Shown: positions 42,546 through 50,047 of the stretch, one piece after another
Layout of the letters: the number at the start of each line of letters is the position of its first letter
Numbering within the stretch: the first letter of the stretch is position 1
DNA from: Nocardia coubleae NBRC 108252
GTDB lineage: Bacteria > Actinomycetota > Actinomycetes > Mycobacteriales > Mycobacteriaceae
DNA: 64,000 nt
Assembly: GCF_001612805.1 (NCBI RefSeq)
Contig: NZ_BDBD01000029.1
Span: forward strand, 110,909 to 174,908
Direction of reading: 5' to 3'
Made by a program: the position numbers and the translations under genes
The notes under the pieces: model-generated
Databases searched by the model: none
What the model saw: only the letters and a program-made list of their open reading frames with translations
What the model was told of the DNA's origin: nothing

Positions 42546-42568
42546 GTTTTCGACTTAGAATCGAAAAC
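42546..42568. promoter_or_regulatory. NrtR operator between nadA and nrtR
   Basis: A perfect palindrome: arms GTTTTCGA (42546-42553) and TCGAAAAC (42561-42568) with a 7-base centre CTTAGAA. A -10-like TAGAAT (42556-42561) sits inside the centre, placing the start of rightward transcription at about 42569. The site lies between divergent nadA and NrtR, where the NAD regulator is expected to bind. Leftward the nadA leader of about 55 bases runs from it. Confidence 0.75.
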
Positions 42569-43285
42569 GTGCCCCATAGTAACACCATCCACGAATCGCT
42601 CACCGCGGTGTTCCAGGTTCGCCGCTTCGGTTCCGACGTTTCCGCAGGTAGAAACGGTAAGCACCCCGAGCTGGCGGTCTTGCTGTGGGAACGCGCGCTC
42701 GATCCGCAGAAGGGAACGTGGTCGCTGCCCGGCGGCAGGCTGCGCGACGACGAAGATCTCGACACCTCGGCCAGGCGTCAGCTCGCCGAGAAGGTCGATG
42801 TGCGCGAACTGGCCCACCTCGAGCAGCTGTCGGTGTTCAGCGCCCCCGACCGCGTGCCCGCCCCGCGGCGCATCGCCTCGGCGTATCTGGGCCTGGTCCC
42901 GCTGACCACGGAACCCGAACTACCCGCCGACACCACCTGGCACCCGGTGTCGAATCTGCCGGACATGTCCTTCGACCACCGCACCGTCGTCGACCACGCC
43001 CGTACCCGCCTGGCCGCCAAACTCTCCTACACCAATATTGCCTTCGCCCTTGCCCCCGACACCTTCACCATGTCGACGCTGCGTGAAATCTACTGTGCCG
43101 CACTCGGATACGACGTGGACACCACAAACCTCCAGCGCGTCCTCACCCGCCGCAAGGTCATCACCCCCACCGGTGCGACGGCACCCTCCGGCCGCGCGGG
43201 CGGGCGCCCCGCCGCCCTCTACCGCTTCACCGACTCGGGCCTGCGCGTCACCGACGAATTCGCCGCTCTTCGCCCACCGACCTGA
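42569..43285 (+). CDS. nrtR: NrtR-type Nudix-related regulator of NAD synthesis
   Basis: A 238-residue protein with an N-terminal Nudix-like domain and a C-terminal winged helix (TLREIYCAALGYDVDTTNLQRV, ending FRFTDSGLRVT-like sequence). The Nudix box is degraded (GGRLRDDEDLDTSARRQLAEKV lacks the catalytic Glu pair), as expected for a sensor rather than an enzyme. It corresponds by position to the M. tuberculosis gene beside nadA. NrtR represses nad genes and is released by NAD-derived metabolites. The GTG start at 42569 directly follows the operator, with no space for a ribosome site, so the mRNA is probably leaderless. Confidence 0.87.
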   Translation: MPHSNTIHESLTAVFQVRRFGSDVSAGRNGKHPELAVLLWERALDPQKGTWSLPGGRLRDDEDLDTSARRQLAEKVDVRELAHLEQLSVFSAPDRVPAPRRIASAYLGLVPLTTEPELPADTTWHPVSNLPDMSFDHRTVVDHARTRLAAKLSYTNIAFALAPDTFTMSTLREIYCAALGYDVDTTNLQRVLTRRKVITPTGATAPSGRAGGRPAALYRFTDSGLRVTDEFAALRPPT

Positions 43286-43343
43286 CCTCGGCAGAAGCCG
43301 TCGACGGCCCGAACTTGTCGGTGGTCGCTGTCACACTGCTCGC

Positions 43344-43835
43344 ATGGACAACAACGCGGCGGATACGAAAAAAGTCACCTCCTACGACGATCCGGATGCC
43401 CCCTGGAACAAGGAATTCTCGGCCGAGGAGATGACCGGCTGGAACGACGACGTCATCACCGAGTTCCGGGAGAACGGCGGCCAGGTGGGCGGTGACTACG
43501 CGGGCGCCACCCTGCTGTTGCTCACGACCACGGGCGCGAAAAGCGGTAAGCCCCATGTGGTTCCGCTCGGTGCGCTGTATCGGGGCGATGTGCTGTATGT
43601 GAGTTCGTTTATCGAGGACCGGTACCCGGCCTGGTACCACAACGCCAAGGCGAACCCGAGTGTGACGATCGAGCTCGGCGGGGAGAAGTTCCCGGCGAGG
43701 GCCGACGTGCTCACCGGCGAGCGGTACGACGAGTTCGCCGCCTGGGCGCTCAGCGAGAACCCCCTGCTCGCCGACTACCAGTCCAAGGTGGACAAGCCGC
43801 TGCCGCTGGTGGTGCTGACCCGCGAAGCCGCGTAG
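43344..43835 (+). CDS. nitroreductase family deazaflavin (F420)-dependent oxidoreductase
   Basis: A 163-residue split beta-barrel protein of the Ddn-like family that uses reduced F420. Diagnostic text is LLLLTTTGAKSGKPHVVPLGALYRGD, then WYHNAKANPSVTIELGG. Members reduce quinones, nitro compounds or mycotoxins; no physiological substrate is known here. It follows NrtR by 58 bp. A second family member lies at 58428-58856. Confidence 0.87.
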   Translation: MDNNAADTKKVTSYDDPDAPWNKEFSAEEMTGWNDDVITEFRENGGQVGGDYAGATLLLLTTTGAKSGKPHVVPLGALYRGDVLYVSSFIEDRYPAWYHNAKANPSVTIELGGEKFPARADVLTGERYDEFAAWALSENPLLADYQSKVDKPLPLVVLTREAA

Positions 43836-43838
43836 CCG

Positions 43839-43997
43839 TCAGGATTCGTAGCGCCGATCACGGTGCTTGGTGGAGCGTCGATAGGTGCGGCCACTCGGCA
43901 CCGCGGTCGCCGCGGACGAACTGCGCAGTGCGTGGCGCTTGCGCCAAGCCGCCAGATCGGGCCGCTCGGTCGGCGCCTGCTTGTCTTCGGTCTTCAT
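43839..43997 (-). CDS. small basic protein of unknown function
   Basis: A 52-residue ORF, MKTEDKQAPTERPDLAAWRK at the start and ending RTYRRSTKHRDRRYES. An excellent ribosome site (GGGGGAGGA, 7 bases before the ATG) supports translation. The product is rich in Arg/Lys with no hydrophobic stretch, as for a DNA- or RNA-binding or ribosome-associated peptide. Its stop is 3 bp from the end of the convergent F420 oxidoreductase, and it lies downstream of the DUF1353 gene on the same strand. The function is unknown. Confidence 0.6.
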   Translation of the reverse strand: MKTEDKQAPTERPDLAAWRKRHALRSSSAATAVPSGRTYRRSTKHRDRRYES

Positions 43998-44086
43998 GTC
44001 CAGGTCCTCCCCCGAAATTCGTCGTCCCCAGGGTAGGCAGCGGGTCCGACGGAATCCACCGATTTACCGGCCCGCACGGATGCGGG

Positions 44087-44620
44087 TCAGGCCGTTTTCA
44101 TCTGGGGCGCGGGCGGCGGAACCTCGCTGCGGGTGGCGACCCGGCCGACCGCCCAGAAGAGCAGCTCCACGAACCAGAACACCACGAGTGCGGTGGTCAC
44201 CACCACGACCGGGACGGCGACGAACAGCACCGAGGGCACCGCGATCAGGAACCAGCCGAGGACATCGCCCGCTGTCGCCCCACGCAGGCGCGAACCGAAT
44301 CGCACCGCGGCCCACATCATCCAGCGGCGCGGGATCGACACACCGGCTTCCCGAAGGCTGCGCCGGAACAGTCCGTCGGCATCCGCCGGCCCGACTTCAC
44401 CTGTGCGGCACAGATAGTCGTGCAGGATCGCCGCGCGGGTGTAGGCGCCGTAGCGGGGTATGAGCCAGACGAGCGCACGGGGCACCGAGGCGAAGTCGGT
44501 GCGGAATCCCGCGGGCACGGTGAAAGTTTCGACCGCACCTCGATAGGTGAGCGGCTGGGTGAGCCGCCAGAATTTCGCATCGATCCCCTCGACGACGGGA
44601 CCACCACCGATGAATGCCAC
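44087..44620 (-). CDS. DUF1353 domain membrane protein
   Basis: A 177-residue protein: the first 110 residues form the DUF1353 fold (FWRLTQPLTYRG, FRTDFASVPRALVWLIPRYGAYTRAAILHDYLCRTGEV with a His-Asp pair), and residues 115-165 hold two hydrophobic helices. DUF1353 is found in phage and bacterial proteins of unknown role. The GTG start at 44620 has AGAGGAGC 5 bases upstream. It follows DUF2567 by 70 bp on the same strand and may be in the bioB transcript. Confidence 0.8.
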   Translation of the reverse strand: MAFIGGGPVVEGIDAKFWRLTQPLTYRGAVETFTVPAGFRTDFASVPRALVWLIPRYGAYTRAAILHDYLCRTGEVGPADADGLFRRSLREAGVSIPRRWMMWAAVRFGSRLRGATAGDVLGWFLIAVPSVLFVAVPVVVVTTALVVFWFVELLFWAVGRVATRSEVPPPAPQMKTA

Positions 44621-44690
44621 GACTGCTCCTCTCGAGCCGCGCGCAGTCTCTCTACCTGCCGATATGCCGATGGTAGCGCGGTGGTGAGGC

Positions 44691-45341
44691 TCAGCCGCGA
44701 GGTTGCGAACTCGGGTCGAAATCGCCGCTGGGCCGATACTGTTCGGCTCCGTAGGGCAGGCGATAGTCCTCGTCGTCGTCGAAATCGGCGGGGCGCAGAT
44801 CGCCGAGCAGCCCCGCCGCTCCCGACCCGAGGTCGGCGGCGGGATGCAGGGCGGCGAGGAACAGCAGCACGAGCGCGGCGAGGAACGGTTGCACGAGCAG
44901 CGCCATGTCCGTACCGATTTCGGCGGGCAGGGCGATGATCTGGCCGACAGGCGGGTCATCGGGCCGCGGATACCGCAGGCCCGCAACCCATTCCCCCATC
45001 CACATCATGATCGCCGCACCGAGTGCCGAGGCGAACAGCAGTCCGAGCACGAGCGCGGGCCCACGCACGATCCGCACCCGCCAGGCCGCGATCGTGGTGA
45101 GCACCGCCACCGCCGCACCGATACAGAGGAACATGCCGACAGCATCGAACAGATGCATGCTCTCCCCGGTGAGCACCGCGGCCCGGCCGGGCTGGGTCAC
45201 CCGCAACCGTTCGGTCGGTGCGAGCAGACCCCACACCACACCGGCGGCGGCGCTCACCGCGAGAACGGCGACGATCACGGCACCGACGCCGATCACCTCG
45301 CGGCGCAGCACCTGCGGCCGTGGCTCGCTCACCGCGTCCAC
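44691..45341 (-). CDS. DUF2567 membrane protein
   Basis: A 216-residue protein with about four membrane helices (35-60, 85-108, 112-135, 160-185) and an acidic, Asp-rich C-terminus (DFDDDEDYRLPYG). This order, bioB, bsaP, DUF2567, is the same as in M. tuberculosis (Rv1589-Rv1590-Rv1591). The GTG start shares one base with the bsaP stop (TAGTG), so translation is coupled. A role in biotin or envelope physiology is not established. Confidence 0.83.
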   Translation of the reverse strand: MDAVSEPRPQVLRREVIGVGAVIVAVLAVSAAAGVVWGLLAPTERLRVTQPGRAAVLTGESMHLFDAVGMFLCIGAAVAVLTTIAAWRVRIVRGPALVLGLLFASALGAAIMMWMGEWVAGLRYPRPDDPPVGQIIALPAEIGTDMALLVQPFLAALVLLFLAALHPAADLGSGAAGLLGDLRPADFDDDEDYRLPYGAEQYRPSGDFDPSSQPRG

Positions 45342-45550
45342 TACCGGCGTTCCAGCTGGGCCGATTCGGTGACGCCGTGCCGCGAGCACTTGGCCCACCA
45401 GCCGTCGGGGCTGATCTGCACGACCATCCGGCGCCCGCAGTGCTCACAGAACCGTGGCGGTTCCAGCCCGAGCGCGGCGGCCGCAGGCATCGCGTCGTCG
45501 AGCCCTGGCACGATCCGCTTGCCCGTGAACGGGTTGTAGCGTTCGTCCAT
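45341..45550 (-). CDS. bsaP: biotin synthase auxiliary protein BsaP
   Basis: A 69-residue protein with NPFTGKRIVPG and a Cys/His cluster (RFCEHCGRRMVV and WAKCSRHGV), matching the small BsaP proteins encoded after bioB in mycobacteria. These are reported to be needed for the actinobacterial biotin synthase, probably supporting its iron-sulfur cluster. The ATG at 45550 has GGAGG 8 bases upstream; a frame 54 bases longer is possible but lacks support. It follows bioB by 60 bp. Confidence 0.85.
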   Translation of the reverse strand: MDERYNPFTGKRIVPGLDDAMPAAAALGLEPPRFCEHCGRRMVVQISPDGWWAKCSRHGVTESAQLERR

Positions 45551-45610
45551 GGCGGTCACCTCCTCGGTCGCCGTGTCGGCCCTGGTCGATTCCCGATCGT
45601 ACACAGCGAT

Positions 45611-46624
45611 TTACAGCGTTTCGTTGAGCGCCTTGATCGGCATCTTCAGTTCGCCGAGCAGGTCGAGGTCGGATTCGGCGGGCCGGCCGAGGGTGGTCAG
45701 GTAGTTGCCGACGATCACCGCGTTGATGCCGCCGAGCATGCCCTGCTTGGCGCCGAGGTCGCCGAGGGTGATCTCGCGACCGCCCGCGAAACGCAGGATG
45801 GTGCGCGGCAGCGCGAGCCGGAACGCGGCGATGGCACGCAGCGCGTCGGCGGCGGGCAGCACCTCGAGGTCACCGAAGGGGGTGCCGGGGCGCGGGTTGA
45901 GGAAGTTCAGCGGCACCTCGTCGGGTTCGAGCGAGGCCAGCTGCGCGGCGAATTCCGCGCGCTGCTCGATGGTCTCGCCCATGCCGAGGATGCCGCCGCA
46001 GCACACCTCCATGCCGGCTTCGCGGACCATGCGCAGGGTGTCCCAGCGCTCCTCGTAGGTGTGGGTGGTGACGACCTTCGGGAAGTGCGACTTGGCGGTC
46101 TCGAGGTTGTGGTTGTAGCGGTGCACGCCCATGGCGGCGAGCTGATCGACCTGCTCCTGGTTGAGCATGCCCAGCGAGCACGCCACCTGGATGTCGACCT
46201 CGTTGCGGATGGCCTCCACACCGGCGGCGACCTGTGCCATCAGCCGCTCGTCGGGCCCGCGCACGGCGGCGACGATGCAGAACTCGGTGGCGCCGGTCTT
46301 GGCGGTCTGCTTGGCGGCCTCGACCAGGCTGGGGATGTCGAGCCAGGCGGCGCGCACGGGCGACTGGAACAGGCCCGACTGCGAGCAGAAGTGGCAGTCC
46401 TCGGGGCAGCCGCCGGTCTTGAGGCTGATGATGCCCTCGACCTCGACCTCGGGCCCACACCACTTCATGCGGACCTCGTGGGCCAGCTCGAGCAGCGCTT
46501 CGAGCTGGTCGTCGCCCAGGCGCAGCACCTCGACGGTCTGTTCCTCGGTGAGGCCGACGCCGCGCTCGAGCACCTGCTCACGGGCGATGGCGAGAATGTC
46601 GGTACGGACGGGTGCCTGCGTCAC
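45611..46624 (-). CDS. bioB: biotin synthase
   Basis: A 337-residue radical SAM enzyme inserting sulfur into dethiobiotin. The radical SAM motif is GGCPEDCHFCSQS with Cys73, Cys77 and Cys80; other hallmarks are NHNLETAKSHFPKVVTTHTYEER and CCGGILGMGET. The GTG start at 46624 fits the family start; the frame extends upstream without similarity. It is divergent from a TetR regulator with an operator in between. No other bio genes lie in the window. Confidence 0.95.
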   Translation of the reverse strand: MTQAPVRTDILAIAREQVLERGVGLTEEQTVEVLRLGDDQLEALLELAHEVRMKWCGPEVEVEGIISLKTGGCPEDCHFCSQSGLFQSPVRAAWLDIPSLVEAAKQTAKTGATEFCIVAAVRGPDERLMAQVAAGVEAIRNEVDIQVACSLGMLNQEQVDQLAAMGVHRYNHNLETAKSHFPKVVTTHTYEERWDTLRMVREAGMEVCCGGILGMGETIEQRAEFAAQLASLEPDEVPLNFLNPRPGTPFGDLEVLPAADALRAIAAFRLALPRTILRFAGGREITLGDLGAKQGMLGGINAVIVGNYLTTLGRPAESDLDLLGELKMPIKALNETL

Positions 46625-46690
46625 GACGTGATGTCCCTTCGTCGGGGGCGTGCACGCGCCGCTGGTGATGGTGGTGGTGGCCGTGCAACT

Positions 46691-46703
46691 TGAACGGTGT
46701 TCA
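46691..46703. promoter_or_regulatory. BioQ-type operator between bioB and tetR
   Basis: TGAACGGTGTTCA is a perfect palindrome of TGAAC and GTTCA with a 3-base centre. It is the site pattern TGAAC-N3-GTTCA reported for the biotin regulator BioQ in mycobacteria. It lies between divergent bioB and tetR starts (67 and 64 bp away), so binding could control both. A -10-like TAGGGT (46707-46712) is immediately to its right. Confidence 0.8.
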
Positions 46704-46766
46704 GGATAGGGTAGCGGGAAGTAGTGAGTCACGACACTCGGGTCGCGAATCGGCGGAAGGACACCT

Positions 46767-47351
46767 GTGCAGCTGCGGAAGACGGACGTGGTCGATGCCG
46801 CGGTGACGATTCTGGATCAGTACGGGCTGGCGGATCTGACGATGCGCAGGTTGGCCGGGTCGCTGCAGGTGCAGCCGGGGGCGCTGTACTGGCACGTCAA
46901 GGACAAGCAGTCCCTACTCGGTGCGGTGGCCGACCGGATCCTCGCACCCATGGACGAGCCGATCGCCGCCACCGAGTGGCCCGAGCAGCTCACCGAGCTC
47001 GCGCATCGGCTGCGCGACTGCCTGCTCGCCTACCGTGACGGCGCCGAGCTGGTCTCGGCGACCTACGCGTCGCGGTTGACCACGAGCAAGGCGCGAGAAC
47101 GGCTGGCGGGCATCGTGATCCGGGCAGGCATGACGAGGGAGGAAGCCGAGCTCACGGCCTACACCCTGCTGTACTACGTGCTCGGCCAGACCGTCGACGA
47201 GCAGTCGCGCATGCAGATGGACTCGGTGGGCGCCCTGCCCGCCGACAACACTCCCCTGTTCGAGACACCGGACGCCACCGCGCGATTCGACTTCGGCCTG
47301 CAGTTGTTCATCGCCGGGGTGCGCACCATCCTCGGCTCCCGGGTGCGCTGA
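46767..47351 (+). CDS. bioQ: TetR family regulator, probable biotin repressor BioQ
   Basis: A 194-residue TetR regulator. Residues 1-50 form the helix-turn-helix (AAVTILDQYGLADLTMRRLA, then VQPGALYWHVKDKQSLLGAV) and the remainder a TetR-type helical domain. Position opposite bioB and a palindrome of the reported BioQ type support the assignment. GTG start with GGAAGGAC about 6 bases upstream. BioQ represses biotin genes when biotin is in supply; how this is sensed is not visible here. Confidence 0.78.
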   Translation: MQLRKTDVVDAAVTILDQYGLADLTMRRLAGSLQVQPGALYWHVKDKQSLLGAVADRILAPMDEPIAATEWPEQLTELAHRLRDCLLAYRDGAELVSATYASRLTTSKARERLAGIVIRAGMTREEAELTAYTLLYYVLGQTVDEQSRMQMDSVGALPADNTPLFETPDATARFDFGLQLFIAGVRTILGSRVR

Positions 47352-47355
47352 TTCC

Positions 47356-48492
47356 TCACCGGCGGTCGCGGACCGCCTGCTGATAGCGGAACAGGAACGG
47401 CAGCACCTGCGACTCGATCGCGGCGTTGTATTCGCGCGGTCGCTGTATCGGGTTGGCGTGACCGGTTCCGTTCGCCCGCACCACGAGCAGGTTGCCGTCG
47501 ACTCCGCCCGCGTGCTCGGCCAGCACCCGGCGCGAGTACTCGACATCGACGACGTCGTCGCGCGCGGCGTCGCCGGGGCGGATGAACACGATCGCCGGGC
47601 TTTCGCGATCGGGGTTCGGCCGGGCGAGCGCCCGCAGATCGGCGGTGCCACCGCCGGCGACGATGGCCAGGAACTGCGATTCGATCAGGCCGTTGCTCGC
47701 CGCGTTCTCGGAGAAGATCTTGTCGCGCAGCACTTCTTCGGCCACCTCGCGCAGTGCACCGAAGTCGATCCCGGGCAGCGGAGCACCGGGCACGGTGAAA
47801 CGTTCACGCCTGGCCGCCATTTCGACAGTGAAGCGCAGCAGCCTGCTCTCCCGCGCGCCCGGTAGCCAGCCGGTCCAACGCAGCAGTTCGGCTCCGCGAC
47901 TGCGGCTTTCGGGACGAACGGCGTGGAGGTCGATCGGCGTGCAGTCGAGAACCACCCCGACCAATCGCCGGTCACTGCCCAGGTGGATGTGGCGGGCCAC
48001 CTCGAGCGCGACCACCCCGCCCATGCTGTGCCCCACCAGCACGATATTGCGCACGGCGCCGTAGCGGGCGGCACGCACGATCATGTCGGCGATGACCTTG
48101 GTGTCGATACCGGCGTCGTCGTAACGCACCGCCCACACCACGCCCAGCCGGTTCAGCACGGGCAGCGCCGACGCGGTCGGGACGGCGTTCACCCCGCCGA
48201 GACCGACCAGATCGACCACCGCGGTGTCCCAATCCCGGGAGTCGGCGGGCAACGACACCGGCAGCAGATCGGGTGCGGTCTGTTCGAGCCGAGCCCGCTC
48301 GGGCATCACGTCGTACTTCCAGTACTGGGCGAACACGATGAGCCCGACGAGGACCACCCCCACCGCTCGCATCGCCATCATCCGGACGCGCCCCCAGCGC
48401 CGGAGTCCTACCCGGGTTTCACGCAGCCGTGCCCGCCGTCGCGCGTCGTCGTAGTCCGCGACGGTGGACGGATGCCGCTCGAACGTCGACAT
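47356..48492 (-). CDS. membrane-anchored alpha/beta hydrolase
   Basis: A 378-residue protein with a cytoplasmic N-terminus, one membrane helix (about 38-57) and an extracytoplasmic alpha/beta hydrolase domain. The nucleophile is Ser156 in VGHSMGGVVALE, and the catalytic His is near VVRANGTGHANP in the C-terminus. Substrate unknown, but lipids or envelope esters are plausible. Its ATG at 48492 is three codons after an alternative GTG. The gene is convergent with bioQ (4 bp between stops). Confidence 0.82.
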   Translation of the reverse strand: MSTFERHPSTVADYDDARRRARLRETRVGLRRWGRVRMMAMRAVGVVLVGLIVFAQYWKYDVMPERARLEQTAPDLLPVSLPADSRDWDTAVVDLVGLGGVNAVPTASALPVLNRLGVVWAVRYDDAGIDTKVIADMIVRAARYGAVRNIVLVGHSMGGVVALEVARHIHLGSDRRLVGVVLDCTPIDLHAVRPESRSRGAELLRWTGWLPGARESRLLRFTVEMAARRERFTVPGAPLPGIDFGALREVAEEVLRDKIFSENAASNGLIESQFLAIVAGGGTADLRALARPNPDRESPAIVFIRPGDAARDDVVDVEYSRRVLAEHAGGVDGNLLVVRANGTGHANPIQRPREYNAAIESQVLPFLFRYQQAVRDRR

Positions 48493-48540
48493 ATTTTCCA
48501 CTGTAGGGGCCGGCCGCCCGCGGCCCCGGCCCGACGATCG

Positions 48541-49299
48541 TCAGCCGCCGAAGCCGTCGTATCGCTGTGCGTAACCCGTCGGCGGCTCCCCGAAAACAGT
48601 GCGGAAATCCCGGCTGAGGTGGGCTTGGTCGGCATATCCGAGGTCGGCGGCCAGCCTCGCCCAGTCGACCTCCTCCCCGGTCGCGAGGCGCTCGGTGATC
48701 TCCCGCAGCCGATACCGCCGAATCACCCATTTCGGACTGATTCCGACGTATTCCGCGAACAGCCGCTGCAGCCCGCGCACCGTGGTCCCGAACCGATCCG
48801 CCACCTCGTCGACCCTGGTCACGGTGGGGTCGGCGGCGATACCGGCCACCACCCGCGCCGCGAGATCGGCGCGGGAATCGGACTCGGGCAGCCGGGCTTC
48901 GAGGAACCGGCAGGCAGCTTCGGCATCGGTGAGACTTGTCACGCTGGGTCCGAAAACCGTTGTGGCGTCGATCGTCCGGTCGCGCAACGACGCGACGGAT
49001 GCGCCGAGGAACGGCCGGAACATTCCCGGCCGGAAGGTGACCCCGAACACGGAGCCGATGCCGGAGAGCTCGCGATACACGTGCGAGGACGACGGGCCGT
49101 GCAGTTCGGCGCGTCCGTCCCGACAGGTGAGGTGGACATTGGGCAGCGGTACGACCAGCTGGCGGTAGGGCCGGTCGTAATTCCAGGCGACCGCCCAGAA
49201 CCGTTCCACGTATCCCGCCAGCTCGGCGGGCGGCTCGGTGAAGGTGTGGCGTTGCGAGGTCCGCCACGCACCGCCGAGTTCCCGTGGGTCTCGCTGCAC
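48541..49299 (-). CDS. AraC family transcriptional regulator
   Basis: A 252-residue AraC regulator with a C-terminal pair of helix-turn-helix motifs (VDEVADRFGTTVRGLQRLF and WARLAADLGYADQAHLSRDF, then FGEPPTGYAQRYDGFG). The N-terminal half (FTEPPAELAGYVERFWAVAW) is of the DUF6597 sensor type. It is divergent from a TIGR03086 gene with 62 bp between the starts, and may regulate it; this pairing is common in actinobacteria. Confidence 0.87.
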   Translation of the reverse strand: MQRDPRELGGAWRTSQRHTFTEPPAELAGYVERFWAVAWNYDRPYRQLVVPLPNVHLTCRDGRAELHGPSSSHVYRELSGIGSVFGVTFRPGMFRPFLGASVASLRDRTIDATTVFGPSVTSLTDAEAACRFLEARLPESDSRADLAARVVAGIAADPTVTRVDEVADRFGTTVRGLQRLFAEYVGISPKWVIRRYRLREITERLATGEEVDWARLAADLGYADQAHLSRDFRTVFGEPPTGYAQRYDGFGG

Positions 49300-49361
49300 G
49301 CCGGGAGTGTATGTCGCGTTTGTTCAAGACAGGGGTGGGCGGCCGGTGGTTGGCTGGCCCT

Positions 49362-49952
49362 ATGTCCGAGAACGAACGTGTGGCCCGCGCTGCGGTGCCG
49401 TTGTCGAAGATCATCCGTACTGTCACACCGGATCAGCTGACCGCGCCGACACCATGTGCCGAGTTCGATGTGCGTGCTCTGCTCAATCACCTGTTGTTCT
49501 GGGGCCCGTCGCTGATCGGGGCGGGTCGTAAGGAAAGTGTTCCGCCGCCTGCCGCTGCCGAATCCGACGTCGACCTGGTCACCGCAGAGTGGGCGGCGGC
49601 CCTCGAAACGCAGCTCGACGAACTCGCCACCATCTGGCGTGACCCCGCGGCGTGGGAGGGCGTCACCCACATGGGTGGCCCGACGGAGCTGCCCTCGGCG
49701 ATGATCGGCGGGATGGTCGTCGGCGAGCTGATCGTGCACGGCTGGGACCTGTCCCGAGCGCTCGGCACGCCGGTGTCGTGGGACGACGATCTCCTCGCGG
49801 ACGTCTACGCCGAAACCGCCGCCACCGCCGAGCAAGGGCGCGGCATGGGAATCTACGGGCCCGAAGTACCGGTCTCCCCCGATGCCCCGCTCATCGACCG
49901 GATCCTCGGTGTCACCGGTCGCGATCCCGGGTGGCAGCCACCCGCGCGATAG
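49362..49952 (+). CDS. TIGR03086 / DinB-type mycothiol-dependent protein
   Basis: A 196-residue helical DinB-like protein of the TIGR03086 family, related to maleylpyruvate isomerase and mycothiol S-transferases. Markers are LTAPTPCAEFDVRALLNHLL and VVGELIVHGWDLSRALG, whose His residues form the metal site. A start at ATG 49362 is chosen; longer frames upstream overlap the AraC gene. The divergent AraC gene is its likely regulator. Exact reaction unknown. Confidence 0.85.
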   Translation: MSENERVARAAVPLSKIIRTVTPDQLTAPTPCAEFDVRALLNHLLFWGPSLIGAGRKESVPPPAAAESDVDLVTAEWAAALETQLDELATIWRDPAAWEGVTHMGGPTELPSAMIGGMVVGELIVHGWDLSRALGTPVSWDDDLLADVYAETAATAEQGRGMGIYGPEVPVSPDAPLIDRILGVTGRDPGWQPPAR

Positions 49953-50047
49953 CGCACAGCCATAGGTCGGGTCGATCCGGCCGACGACCTGAGCGCATTG
50001 CCCCGCTTGGATTCCGACTGCCCCAGGGCTTCCTGACGAATCCCTGG

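Noticed and set aside
49964..49990. Imperfect hairpin between the TIGR03086 gene and MFS gene
   Set aside because: Only about six continuous pairs with bulges; too weak to call a terminator.
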